The translations under genes and the position numbers were made by a program. From SVQP01 sp045652835 (GTDB taxonomy: Bacteria; Bacillota; Clostridia; Oscillospirales; CAG-272), in contig JAZOLE010000053.1 of assembly GCA_045652835.1 (NCBI GenBank), positions 1-20,074 on the forward strand: a DNA stretch of 20,074 nucleotides, in the 5' to 3' direction. This document shows, in pieces, positions 1 through 6,759 of this stretch; the stretch's first letter is position 1; each line of letters begins with the position of its first letter. The notes beneath the pieces were generated by a model. The model searched no databases. It saw only the letters and a program-made list of their open reading frames with translations, and was not told the DNA's origin.

Positions 1-135
1 CCCACGGGACCCATTTATGGGTAGTAAGTAACAATTGCATGGCTGGCAGGCCAATTGACGGCGCACTTGTGCGCAGCCAGTATTATTAGGGCTATGCCCG
101 AAACTGAAATACCACCCGCTATGCGGGTGGATATT
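1..135. repeat. Cluster of short perfect palindromes (intergenic hairpin array)
   Basis: No gene is visible here. Several small hairpins follow each other: ACCCA/TGGGT (9-13/18-22), TGGCTG/CAGCCA (40-45/74-79) enclosing GCGCA/TGCGC (61-65/70-74), GGGC-TAT-GCCC (89-99), and the strongest, CCACCCGC-TAT-GCGGGTGG (112-130, 8 bp with a 3-nt loop). None is followed by a T-run, so they are not obvious terminators. They resemble in style the array near 19081-19257. Function unknown; dispersed intergenic repeats of this kind are common in Clostridia. Confidence 0.55.
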
Positions 136-163
136 TATTGCGTCAGTTAGTTTGTGCTTGGAT

Positions 164-272
164 GGGGCGTCGAGGGCGCCGACCCCTACCGACGGTGGGA
201 TGACGCGTCCTTTATCTTTGGTTTATACAAACCAAACCCTCAACCGGTAGGGGTCGGCGCCCTCGACACCCC
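164..272. repeat. 109-bp near-perfect long inverted repeat
   Basis: Arms 164-190 and 246-272 are reverse complements at 26 of 27 positions. The 55-nt interior holds a second perfect hairpin (TTTGGTTT 217-224 / AAACCAAA 229-236, loop ATAC). The element lies just upstream of the sulfatase-operon promoter and has no T-run after either arm. It could be a non-autonomous palindromic repeat (MITE or REP type) or a structured upstream element. No transposase and no clear target-site duplication are seen. Confidence 0.7.
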
Positions 273-313
273 GGCGGGGACAAAGAACTTTGCCAACCTT
301 TTTGCGCTATCTC

Positions 314-342
314 TTGCAAACCCTTGCAGGATATGGTATAAT
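314..342 (+). promoter_or_regulatory. Sigma-A promoter of the sulfatase operon
   Basis: The -35 box is TTGCAA (314-319) and the -10 box is TATAAT (337-342), with a 17-bp spacer. Transcription would start near 349, giving a leader of about 19 nt. It carries the ribosome binding site AAAGGAGG (354-361) ahead of the GTG start at 368. Confidence 0.75.
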
Positions 343-367
343 AAAGAAAAACCAAAGGAGGTGCGCT

Positions 368-1438
368 GTGAGAGAGCTGACTGTTATGATCAAACCTGCG
401 TCGGGGCTTTGCCAGATGGCATGTGATTACTGCTTTTACCACGATATTATGGAACACGGTGCGCCTGCCAATACTTTTATGAGCCATAAAACCGCGCGGC
501 AGCTGATCGAGCGCGTCCGAGAGAGTGGCGCGCAGCGCGTGCATTTTGCCTTTCAGGGCGGTGAGCCGCTGCTTTGGGGGCAGGAGCATTTTGACGACTT
601 TTTTGATGACGTCAAGGACGCGGGAATTGACGCGACCTATGCCGTGCAGACCAATGGGCTTTGGCTGGACGATGCGGTATATGCCACGCTGTTTGCCGAG
701 AATGACGTGCTGGTAGGCGTTTCGTTAGACGGGGATCGCGCCTTGCACGATCTGCACCGCAAGACCCCTGACGGGAAGGGAACGCATGAGCGCGTGATAC
801 GCGGCATGGAGCATCTCAAAAAGCGCGGTGTGCGCTACAACGTGCTCAGCGTCATCAGCGCAAACACGGCAAAGCACCCCACGCAGCTGTACCGCTACTA
901 TAAAAAGCTGGGCGTGTCGCATGTGCAGCTCATCCCATGCCTGCCGCCTATGCAGGACGGCGCAGATTGTCGTTATGCACCCACACCCGAGGCGCTCGAG
1001 CAATTTCTGGTCGGCTTTTACAGGCTTTGGCGCGAGGATTTTAAGGACGGCAAGCCGCCTTTTATCGTGCGAGAATTTGACCAAGCCTTAGCAACTCTGC
1101 AAGGCAGAGCAGGGCATTGCGGATCTCGCGGCTTTTGCACACCGCAGCTGATCGTGGAAGCCGACGGCTCGACCTACCCCTGCGACTTTTACGTGTTACC
1201 CGAATACTGCACGGGAAACGTGCACACGCATACCTTGGAGCAGACTCTGCACAGTGATGGCATGCAACGCTTTATAGCCGATCATCCCGAAGCCCCTGCG
1301 CTGTGCCGCTCTTGCCGTTATTTACCCGTATGCGGCGGTGGCTGCCGACGCATGCGAGACGTACACTTGTCAGACACGCACTGTGCTATGCAAGCACTCT
1401 ATACTTATATGATCGAAAAAGAGAGGACTATACGATGA
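368..1438 (+). CDS. Anaerobic sulfatase-maturating enzyme (radical SAM/SPASM)
   Basis: A 356-residue protein, close to the usual length of the anSME family. These enzymes use S-adenosylmethionine and iron-sulfur clusters to oxidise the active-site Cys or Ser of sulfatases to formylglycine without oxygen. The radical-SAM motif CxxxCxxC is at residues 15-22 (C15, C19, C22), within KPASGLCQMACDYCFY. The C-terminal half has the SPASM cysteines that bind two auxiliary clusters (CGSRGFC, YPCDFY, and CRSCRYLPVCGGGCRR near the end). The start is the GTG at 368: it has AAAGGAGG 6 nt upstream, whereas upstream in-frame starts lie in or before the promoter. It overlaps the next gene, a sulfatase with a Cys-type site, by 4 bp (ATGA), so that protein is very probably its substrate. 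Confidence 0.95.
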   Translation: MRELTVMIKPASGLCQMACDYCFYHDIMEHGAPANTFMSHKTARQLIERVRESGAQRVHFAFQGGEPLLWGQEHFDDFFDDVKDAGIDATYAVQTNGLWLDDAVYATLFAENDVLVGVSLDGDRALHDLHRKTPDGKGTHERVIRGMEHLKKRGVRYNVLSVISANTAKHPTQLYRYYKKLGVSHVQLIPCLPPMQDGADCRYAPTPEALEQFLVGFYRLWREDFKDGKPPFIVREFDQALATLQGRAGHCGSRGFCTPQLIVEADGSTYPCDFYVLPEYCTGNVHTHTLEQTLHSDGMQRFIADHPEAPALCRSCRYLPVCGGGCRRMRDVHLSDTHCAMQALYTYMIEKERTIR

Positions 1439-2814
1439 ATACGCCCAATATTCTTTGGATCTGTGTGGATCAGCAGAGATGGGATTGCCTTGGTTATGCT
1501 GACCGTTATCCCGTCAAGACCCCCAACATCGACCGCCTTGCCAAGGGCGGCGTTAACCTGACCAACAGCTATTGCCCCATTCCCGTGTGCTGCCCCTCCA
1601 GACAGAGCATGCTGACAGGCAAGCGTGCCGAGAAGATCGGAGCACTTTGGAATTACAATCAAAAGATCCCGACGGGTATGCTGCCTGCGGACAGCTATTC
1701 CTGGGCAAGAGAGCTGCATGATCAGCTCGGCTATCATACAGGCTGGGTAGGACCTTGGGAGGGCGGATACAACACCTCGCCCGAATCTATGGGCTATGAC
1801 GTGTACGTGCCGCGCTCCGAGCTTGTGTGTCCCATGGCAGAGAATTTTCCGCATTGCGTGCCTACCAACGGCTTTTGGGGACAGGTGTACGATATGGACA
1901 AGGAGTACGCGCCCACGCATCAGAATGCAAAGCACGTCAACTCGCTGATCGATGCATGGCAGGACGAGCATCCTTGGCTGATACAGATGGAATTTTCCGA
2001 GCCGCACCTGCCTTGCACGCCCGTGCGCGAGTTTGCGGACATGTACGATCCTGCAGAGATCCCCATGTGGGGCGGCTTTGAGGATACGTACGAGAACAAG
2101 CCCTATATCCAGCGTCAGCAGCGCATCAACTGGAATACAGAGGATAAGGATTGGGCGTTCTTTGCGCCCGTGGTGGCAAGATATTATGCGTGGATCTCGC
2201 AGATCGATGACGCGATCGGTCGCGTGCTGGATAAATTGGCGGATAAGGGCTTGCTGGAGGATACCGTGATCATTTATACCTCGGATCACGGTGACTACTG
2301 CGGTGACCGCCGACAGATGGATAAGCACTATGCCATGTACGAGGAGATCACGCACATTCCGCACCTGTGGCATTGCCCCGCGAGATTTGCGCAGGGGCTG
2401 ACGAGTGCTGCGTTCAACACCAATGCCTTGGATATCCCCGCAACCATTATGGATCTGGTGGGCTTGCCTGCCGAGGGCATGGTGGGCAAGAGCTTGCTGC
2501 CTGTGCTGACAGGGGAAAGCAAGACGCATCGTGACGCGGTCATGGTCACCTATAACGGTCAGCAGTTCGGTCTGTTCTCGCAGAGAATGCTGCGTATGGG
2601 GGATATCAAATACACTTGGAATCTGACCGATACCGACGAGCTTTATGATCTTGCAAGCGATCCTTTCGAGCTGCGCAACCTGATCGCAGAGCCTGCCTAT
2701 GCCGAGGTTCTGCAATCCATGCGCCACCGCCTGCTTGCCGAGCTGCAGGCAGAGGATGATTGTATGCTCAACGGCTGGACTGTGCAGCAGCTGCAGAACG
2801 GCAGAAAGCTTTAA
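1435..2814 (+). CDS. Cys-type sulfatase (alkaline phosphatase superfamily, S1-like)
   Basis: A 459-residue type I sulfatase. Residues 9-13 (ICVDQ) carry the metal-binding Asp12/Gln13. The modification signature CCPSRQSMLTG is at 52-62, with C52 the residue converted to formylglycine and R56 the conserved Arg. The second metal motif YTSDHGD is at 281-287 (D284, H285), followed by K297/H298. These enzymes hydrolyse sulfate esters; the substrate cannot be read from the sequence. There is no signal peptide or lipobox, so it should act in the cytoplasm on an imported sulfated compound. Its ATG lies inside the stop of the maturase gene (translational coupling). The signature rules out a plain phosphatase, although some members of this superfamily act on phosphonates or phosphodiesters. 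Confidence 0.93.
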   Translation: MNTPNILWICVDQQRWDCLGYADRYPVKTPNIDRLAKGGVNLTNSYCPIPVCCPSRQSMLTGKRAEKIGALWNYNQKIPTGMLPADSYSWARELHDQLGYHTGWVGPWEGGYNTSPESMGYDVYVPRSELVCPMAENFPHCVPTNGFWGQVYDMDKEYAPTHQNAKHVNSLIDAWQDEHPWLIQMEFSEPHLPCTPVREFADMYDPAEIPMWGGFEDTYENKPYIQRQQRINWNTEDKDWAFFAPVVARYYAWISQIDDAIGRVLDKLADKGLLEDTVIIYTSDHGDYCGDRRQMDKHYAMYEEITHIPHLWHCPARFAQGLTSAAFNTNALDIPATIMDLVGLPAEGMVGKSLLPVLTGESKTHRDAVMVTYNGQQFGLFSQRMLRMGDIKYTWNLTDTDELYDLASDPFELRNLIAEPAYAEVLQSMRHRLLAELQAEDDCMLNGWTVQQLQNGRKL

Positions 2815-2818
2815 GAGT

Positions 2819-3814
2819 ATGTGGAACGAAAACGAAAAAAACACGCCCTTTTACGAGGACGTGTATCTGTACGATCTGAATAGCATGGAAATGCCACCCT
2901 TGGCGTATCGTAGCGCACGCGGTGGCAAGGCGCAGCCCGATCTGCTGTCCTTGATCAACCTGCCCGCGCGCGAGTGGCATGATATAGCCCGGCAGCTTTA
3001 TGAGTGCTCCGTATATCTTTGGATAAACGGCGGTGTTGTACTGCTGCCTGTGCACGGAAGCCTTGGGAGATTGGTTGCGGTCGTAAAAACCACGCTCTCA
3101 TTGCCTGCTTTTGCTTATCTTGCGCAATGCGCCGGGCAAAAAGAGGCGTATTTCGATGCGCAGATCAAGGAAACTGCGCCCAAGCTGCAGGCGCATGAGT
3201 ATGAAGCGGCTCAAAGCGCAGTGCGCACGGTGACCGAGCTGCGATTGCTGATCGAGGCTTGCGCGTCGGCACGCAACGCCTTTGATGCAGAAGAGTGCAT
3301 CCAAAAGGCGGCAGAGATCATGGGTGTTACGCTCATGCCGCAAGAGAAAGCCGAGTTTGCGCCCATGCAAGGACAGGGATTGCTGCCCGATATGCAGCAT
3401 GCAGGGCAAGCGTTGTTTACTTGTGTGTTTACGCTGCTGTCGATTATGCGAAACGAAGCGCATGCACGCAGCGGCTGGCTTTATGCTGCGCCTTGTGAAA
3501 CGGGCTATACCTTGCAAGCGCTTGCGCGTTGCCCATCCGATGCCGATACGGCAACGCTGGATCGCTTGCGCATCATGCTGCAGGACTGCGGTGTGGCGCT
3601 TGGCGCGCGCACCTTTGCCTTGCCTGTCAAGCCGCCCAAGCAGTACGCGTATATGAGCCGAAAGATCACCGATCCGCGCAAGCCCTTGTGTGCGCGCTGC
3701 GGATGCTTAGACACGCGCTGTAAATCCTGTACTGTAATACAATTTGCCGCATTGCCCTACGTTTGCGATGCCGCTTTGCTCGGCATCAAGGCTTTGCCGC
3801 ATTTTGAGCAATAA
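2819..3814 (+). CDS. Hypothetical protein with C-terminal Cys cluster
   Basis: A 331-residue protein that I do not recognise. It begins with the ATG 4 nt after the sulfatase stop, with only a weak purine-rich site upstream (AAGAG), so translation is probably coupled. There is no signal peptide and no clear membrane segment. The middle is mostly helical and rich in Ala, Leu and Gln, with a short hydrophobic stretch near LFTCVFTLLSIM. The C-terminus has CARCGCLDTRCKSC at 291-304, which looks like a small zinc site. Its position as third gene of a maturase-sulfatase operon suggests a link to sulfated-substrate metabolism or its sensing, but this is inference from context only. Confidence 0.75.
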   Translation: MWNENEKNTPFYEDVYLYDLNSMEMPPLAYRSARGGKAQPDLLSLINLPAREWHDIARQLYECSVYLWINGGVVLLPVHGSLGRLVAVVKTTLSLPAFAYLAQCAGQKEAYFDAQIKETAPKLQAHEYEAAQSAVRTVTELRLLIEACASARNAFDAEECIQKAAEIMGVTLMPQEKAEFAPMQGQGLLPDMQHAGQALFTCVFTLLSIMRNEAHARSGWLYAAPCETGYTLQALARCPSDADTATLDRLRIMLQDCGVALGARTFALPVKPPKQYAYMSRKITDPRKPLCARCGCLDTRCKSCTVIQFAALPYVCDAALLGIKALPHFEQ

Positions 3815-3819
3815 AAAAT

Positions 3820-3852
3820 GAGGCTGTTTCAAGCGAAACAGCCTCGTTTTTT
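3820..3852. terminator. Bidirectional intrinsic terminator
   Basis: Perfect 11-bp stem GAGGCTGTTTC/GAAACAGCCTC (3820-3830/3835-3845) with loop AAGC. A T-run (GTTTTTT, 3846-3852) follows on the plus strand, and an equivalent run on the minus strand comes from the A-rich 3811-3818. It sits between converging genes that end at 3814 (+) and 3860 (-) and should stop both. Confidence 0.93.
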
Positions 3853-3859
3853 GCTTTGA

Positions 3860-4735
3860 TTATTCAGCAGCCTCGGTCTCGGGGGCAGTGGTTTCTTCAC
3901 CCTTGGTGGTTACTTCCTCGCCAACACCGGAGAGCACGATCTTATTTACGTACTCAGCAGCCTTGGAATCCTCGGGAGCGGTGATTACGCTCTTGAGCTC
4001 GGACCAGAAGATGTATTCGCCGAAAGCGATGTCATCTGCAGAGGTCTTGATGTCAATTGCAGTCAGGTGGTTGCACTGATAGAATGCCATATCACCAATG
4101 ATGGTGGTAGCAGCGGGAAGGGTCAGCGTGGTCAGACCCTGGCAGCCGAAGAATGCGGCAGAACCGATCTCAACCAGGGATTCGGGCAGCTCAATAGAGG
4201 TCAAGCCCTTGCAACCGTAGAATGCGAAGTTGTCGATCTTGGTCAGAGTGTTCGAAAGGGTAATGGAGGTCAGCTCATCGCAACCGTGGAAAGCACCCTC
4301 ACCGATGGTTACAACGGAGTTGGGCAGAACGATCTCGGTCAGCCCCGTGCAGCCTGCGAATGCCCAAGCACCAATGGTCTGGATAGTATCCGGAATGGTG
4401 ACCGAGGTCATTGCAGTGCAGTAGTAGAATGCTCTGTCAGCAATACCGATGATCTTTCTGACGTTATCTTCATTGTTGGCGTTCTCATCCAGCGAAGCAA
4501 CAGTTACCTGAGCGGGGACTTCAACTGCATGTGCTTCAGCCTTGCCGACATAGCCGGTAATAACAGCGGTGTTACCGCCTGCTTCCGCGAAGGTGAAATA
4601 ACCGGTATCGGTTACGTAGGTGTAGTTGGGAGCAACGTAATCGTTGATGGAGGTCAGGTCGCCCTTGGAGGCTTCGCAAGCAACCATTGCAACGAGCATA
4701 ACAAGGACAATTGCTACGGCAAGAATCTTTTTCAT
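3860..4735 (-). CDS. BspA-like leucine-rich-repeat (LRR_5) lipoprotein
   Basis: A 291-residue protein. It starts with a lipoprotein-type signal peptide: a Lys-Lys N-terminus, a hydrophobic stretch, then VAMVAC with the putative lipidated Cys at 20. About residues 90-245 form a run of BspA/LRR_5 repeats of roughly 23 residues, each with the pattern IxxIGxxAFxGCxxLTxIxLP (for example IQTIGAWAFAGCTGL). The tail is Thr/Glu-rich (TTAPETEAAE). It should be anchored outside the membrane; BspA-type repeats often mediate binding to host or microbial surfaces, though the ligand here is unknown. The ATG has AAAGGAGT 5 nt upstream, and a consensus promoter lies at 4781-4809. Confidence 0.9.
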   Translation of the reverse strand: MKKILAVAIVLVMLVAMVACEASKGDLTSINDYVAPNYTYVTDTGYFTFAEAGGNTAVITGYVGKAEAHAVEVPAQVTVASLDENANNEDNVRKIIGIADRAFYYCTAMTSVTIPDTIQTIGAWAFAGCTGLTEIVLPNSVVTIGEGAFHGCDELTSITLSNTLTKIDNFAFYGCKGLTSIELPESLVEIGSAAFFGCQGLTTLTLPAATTIIGDMAFYQCNHLTAIDIKTSADDIAFGEYIFWSELKSVITAPEDSKAAEYVNKIVLSGVGEEVTTKGEETTAPETEAAE

Positions 4736-4780
4736 ATGGAACTCCTTTAGATTTGAATATAATTATTCATGATTAAGTAA

Positions 4781-4809
4781 ATTATACAATACTTTACCCG
4801 AATTGTCAA
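4781..4809 (-). promoter_or_regulatory. Consensus sigma-A promoter for the LRR lipoprotein
   Basis: Minus strand: -35 TTGACA (complement of 4804-4809), 17-bp spacer, -10 TATAAT (complement of 4781-4786). Both boxes match consensus exactly. The leader is about 40 nt and ends with AAAGGAGT (complement of 4741-4748) before the ATG at 4735. The match suggests strong constitutive expression. Confidence 0.9.
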
Positions 4810-4848
4810 GAGATTTATGGGCAGAGATTGTAAATAATTTGCGTATAT

Positions 4849-5592
4849 TTACCGTCCAAGCAGCGCAAGGGCTATGTCAATGGCGTAAAGCAGCACCAGG
4901 TGCGCGGGGTAGAATACGTAGAAGAAGTATTTGAGCTTGTATTTGCCTGGCTTGCCGTTATAAAGCGCGAGTGGCAGAAGTGCAAGCAGTGACCAGATGC
5001 GCGGCGTCATCGAGCCCTCAAGATTGCATGCAAGCATCACTGTGCCTGCAGCAGCACCGCCAAACTTTCCCCAGCGGCTGCTGCCGCCAAGATAGATCAG
5101 CACGGGGAGCAGTACGCCTGTCAAGCCGTAATCTATGCGAATGAAATGATTGAGCGCAGCTACGCCCACCAAGGCAAGCGCAAACAGCACAGCGCAAATC
5201 GCAATCATGGCAGGACGGGGGAGGGGACGCTTGAAAATCTTGCCGAATAGCTCCGAAACAGGGCTTTTCTGCCCCTTGCACGCGCAAAGCAGCGCATCCA
5301 GCAGCCAAAGCAGCACAATGGAGAGCGAGAAGGTGATCAGGATACCGAGATACGGCTCACTTGACACAAAGAAGTAAACCACCTGACAAAGCGCACCGAG
5401 TATGAAAATGCGCAAAAAATATTTTTCTCGGCTGCGCGTGTGCCGAAATCCCTCGGCAATGCAAAGCGCGTAAAGCGGCAGCGCAATTCTGCCCGCAATG
5501 CGCAGCCAAAGCAGATCGGGGAATAAGATCATGCCCGTATGGTCAAGCAGCATGGAAATTGATGCAATGATTTTGATCCAAAAAACCGACAC
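4849..5592 (-). CDS. TraX-family integral membrane protein
   Basis: A 247-residue polytopic membrane protein with about seven to eight hydrophobic segments. The N-terminal block KIIASISMLLDHTGMI, then GRIALPLYALCIAEGF and HTRSREKYFLR, are typical of the TraX family. The C-terminal FYVFYPAHLVLLYAI also fits. TraX is named for F-pilin N-acetylation; stand-alone Clostridial homologues are thought to be membrane acyltransferases of unknown substrate, and no conjugation genes are nearby. I chose the GTG at 5592 because AAGGAGG lies 8 nt upstream and the promoter at 5624-5652 covers the upstream in-frame ATGs. It lies upstream of the LRR lipoprotein on the same strand with no clear terminator between them. 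Confidence 0.85.
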   Translation of the reverse strand: MSVFWIKIIASISMLLDHTGMILFPDLLWLRIAGRIALPLYALCIAEGFRHTRSREKYFLRIFILGALCQVVYFFVSSEPYLGILITFSLSIVLLWLLDALLCACKGQKSPVSELFGKIFKRPLPRPAMIAICAVLFALALVGVAALNHFIRIDYGLTGVLLPVLIYLGGSSRWGKFGGAAAGTVMLACNLEGSMTPRIWSLLALLPLALYNGKPGKYKLKYFFYVFYPAHLVLLYAIDIALALLGR

Positions 5593-5623
5593 CCCAAAAT
5601 CCTCCTTTTTTGACAGTATTCCC

Positions 5624-5652
5624 ATTATAACACAAAACTCGAATTTTGGCAA
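5624..5652 (-). promoter_or_regulatory. Sigma-A promoter for the TraX-family gene
   Basis: Minus strand: -35 TTGCCA (complement of 5647-5652), 17-bp spacer, -10 TATAAT (complement of 5624-5629). It gives a short leader with AAGGAGG before the GTG at 5592, which is why upstream ATG codons are rejected. It is divergent from the promoter at 5663-5692, with the two -35 boxes about 10 bp apart. Confidence 0.75.
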
Positions 5653-5662
5653 GCATAAAACC

Positions 5663-5692
5663 TTGACAAACGCGCTGTATTTATGGTAAAAT
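5663..5692 (+). promoter_or_regulatory. Sigma-A promoter for the SGNH esterase gene
   Basis: -35 TTGACA (5663-5668), 18-bp spacer, -10 TAAAAT (5687-5692). Transcription would start near 5699, which excludes the in-frame ATG at 5683 and supports the ATG at 5728. Confidence 0.7.
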
Positions 5693-5727
5693 CAAGGCAT
5701 GAAAACATAGGAGCTAACGATAGATTT

Positions 5728-6525
5728 ATGAAATTCAAGCAACTTTTGGAAAGCAAGGAATATCCCTGTTCGGGCACGCCCGTCATCGCCTTTTTGGGCG
5801 ATAGCGTCACGCACGGCGCATTTGAGTGCGTGGATGGCGGCAGCGGCTGTACGTTTGATTTTGCGGCGGTGTACCATAACCGCCTGCGCCTGATGATCTC
5901 GCAAAAATACGATTGGATCCCGATCAGCGTGATCAATGCGGGTGTGGCGGGAGATACGGCTGCAGGGGGACTTGAGCGACTTGAGCGTGATATCATTTCG
6001 CGCCGCCCCGATCTTTGCGTGGTATGCTATGGACTCAATGACGTTAACGGGGAGCTGGATGCGTATAAGAATGCGTTGCGCGAGATCTTTGAGCGGTTGA
6101 AGCAAGCGGATATCGAGGTGCTTTTCATGACGCCCAATATGCTCAACACGCGCGTGGGTGACGTTGTGTTAGACGAGCTGACCGTGTATGCCGAGGTGAC
6201 CGCAGGTATGCAGAATGGCGGCAAGATGGATGCGTTTATGCAAGCGGCAACCGAGGTGGCATTTGAATGCGGTGTTGTCGTAGCCGACGCTTATGCGCTT
6301 TGGAAGCAGATGCATTTAAGCGGCATGGACGTGACAGAACTTTTGTCCAACGGCATCAACCACCCTTGCAGAGAGATGCACGGCATGTTTGCCGAGCTGC
6401 TGTATGAAACCATTTTCGGTGCGATATCGACCATGCCCGAGCCTGAAGAGGCACCCGAATCCGCACCGGAAGAAGACGACGAATTAACACCCCTGCAGTT
6501 TGACGAGCAAGAGCAAGAGGGATAA
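5728..6525 (+). CDS. SGNH/GDSL-type esterase-like hydrolase
   Basis: A 265-residue protein of the SGNH hydrolase family (esterases, lipases, sugar deacetylases). Block I is FLGDSVTHG with nucleophile S26. Block II is NAGVAGDT near 70-76. Block III is YGLNDV, with N104 as oxyanion-hole residue. Block V is NGINHP with catalytic H212. In the classical D-x-x-H motif an Asp would be expected three residues before the His; here that place is Gly209, preceded by Asn208. The C-terminal 40 residues are acidic and disordered in style (PEPEEAPESAPEEDDE). There is no signal peptide, so it is probably cytoplasmic. The only ribosome-binding-like site, TAGGAG at 5708-5713, is about 14 nt from the ATG, which is long. 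Confidence 0.85.
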   Translation: MKFKQLLESKEYPCSGTPVIAFLGDSVTHGAFECVDGGSGCTFDFAAVYHNRLRLMISQKYDWIPISVINAGVAGDTAAGGLERLERDIISRRPDLCVVCYGLNDVNGELDAYKNALREIFERLKQADIEVLFMTPNMLNTRVGDVVLDELTVYAEVTAGMQNGGKMDAFMQAATEVAFECGVVVADAYALWKQMHLSGMDVTELLSNGINHPCREMHGMFAELLYETIFGAISTMPEPEEAPESAPEEDDELTPLQFDEQEQEG

Positions 6526-6527
6526 CT

Positions 6528-6698
6528 CCACCACACGGACACCCCTCTTGATGAAAAGTTTTCGCCCGCCTTTTTCAAAAGGCGGCGCGGTGGAGGGCGC
6601 GTAGCCATCCTCGCTCGTCGCAACGAGCGAAATGACCCACGGCGTTTTTGGTTCTTTTTGCGCCAACTGCGTCAAAAAGAACGGAAAGACCTTTCTCA
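6528..6698 (+). repeat. Structured intergenic repeat, copy 1 (plus)
   Basis: Copy 1 of a three-member family. Parts in order: leader CGGACACCCCTCTTGA, box TGAAAAGTTTT (6552-6562), H1 CCGCCTTT-TTCA-AAAGGCGG (6566-6585), an imperfect H2 around GGAGGGC-GCGTA-GCCATCC (about 6592-6610), H3 TCGCTCGT-CGCA-ACGAGCGA (6611-6630), GGCGTTTTTG, H4 GTTCTTTTTG/CAAAAAGAAC (6651-6660/6673-6682) with a 12-nt loop, and H5 GAAA-GACC-TTTC (6684-6695). It begins 3 nt after the esterase stop. H1, H3, H4 and H5 pair as in the other copies but with different bases. Confidence 0.8.
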
Positions 6699-6719
6699 CA
6701 TAATATCCCAACAAAACAT

Positions 6720-6752
6720 GCGACCTTGGAAAACCAAGGTCGCTTATCTTTT
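6720..6752. terminator. Intrinsic terminator between convergent genes
   Basis: Perfect 10-bp stem GCGACCTTGG/CCAAGGTCGC (6720-6729/6734-6743) with loop AAAA. TTATCTTTT follows on the plus strand and ATGTTTTG on the minus strand. It lies just past the beta-propeller gene (ends at 6760, minus) and downstream of the esterase and repeat copy 1, so it probably serves both directions. Confidence 0.85.
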
Positions 6753-6759
6753 AGTTAGC

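Noticed and set aside
164..272. Transcription terminator of an upstream gene
   Set aside because: No T-run follows either arm, and the arms are longer and farther apart than in intrinsic terminators.
4849..5592. Conjugation locus because of the TraX-family gene
   Set aside because: No relaxase, coupling protein or type IV secretion genes are present; Clostridial TraX homologues are usually stand-alone.
5593..5652. Upstream ATG starts for the TraX-family gene
   Set aside because: They lie within or before the -10/-35 boxes, while the GTG at 5592 has AAGGAGG at good distance.
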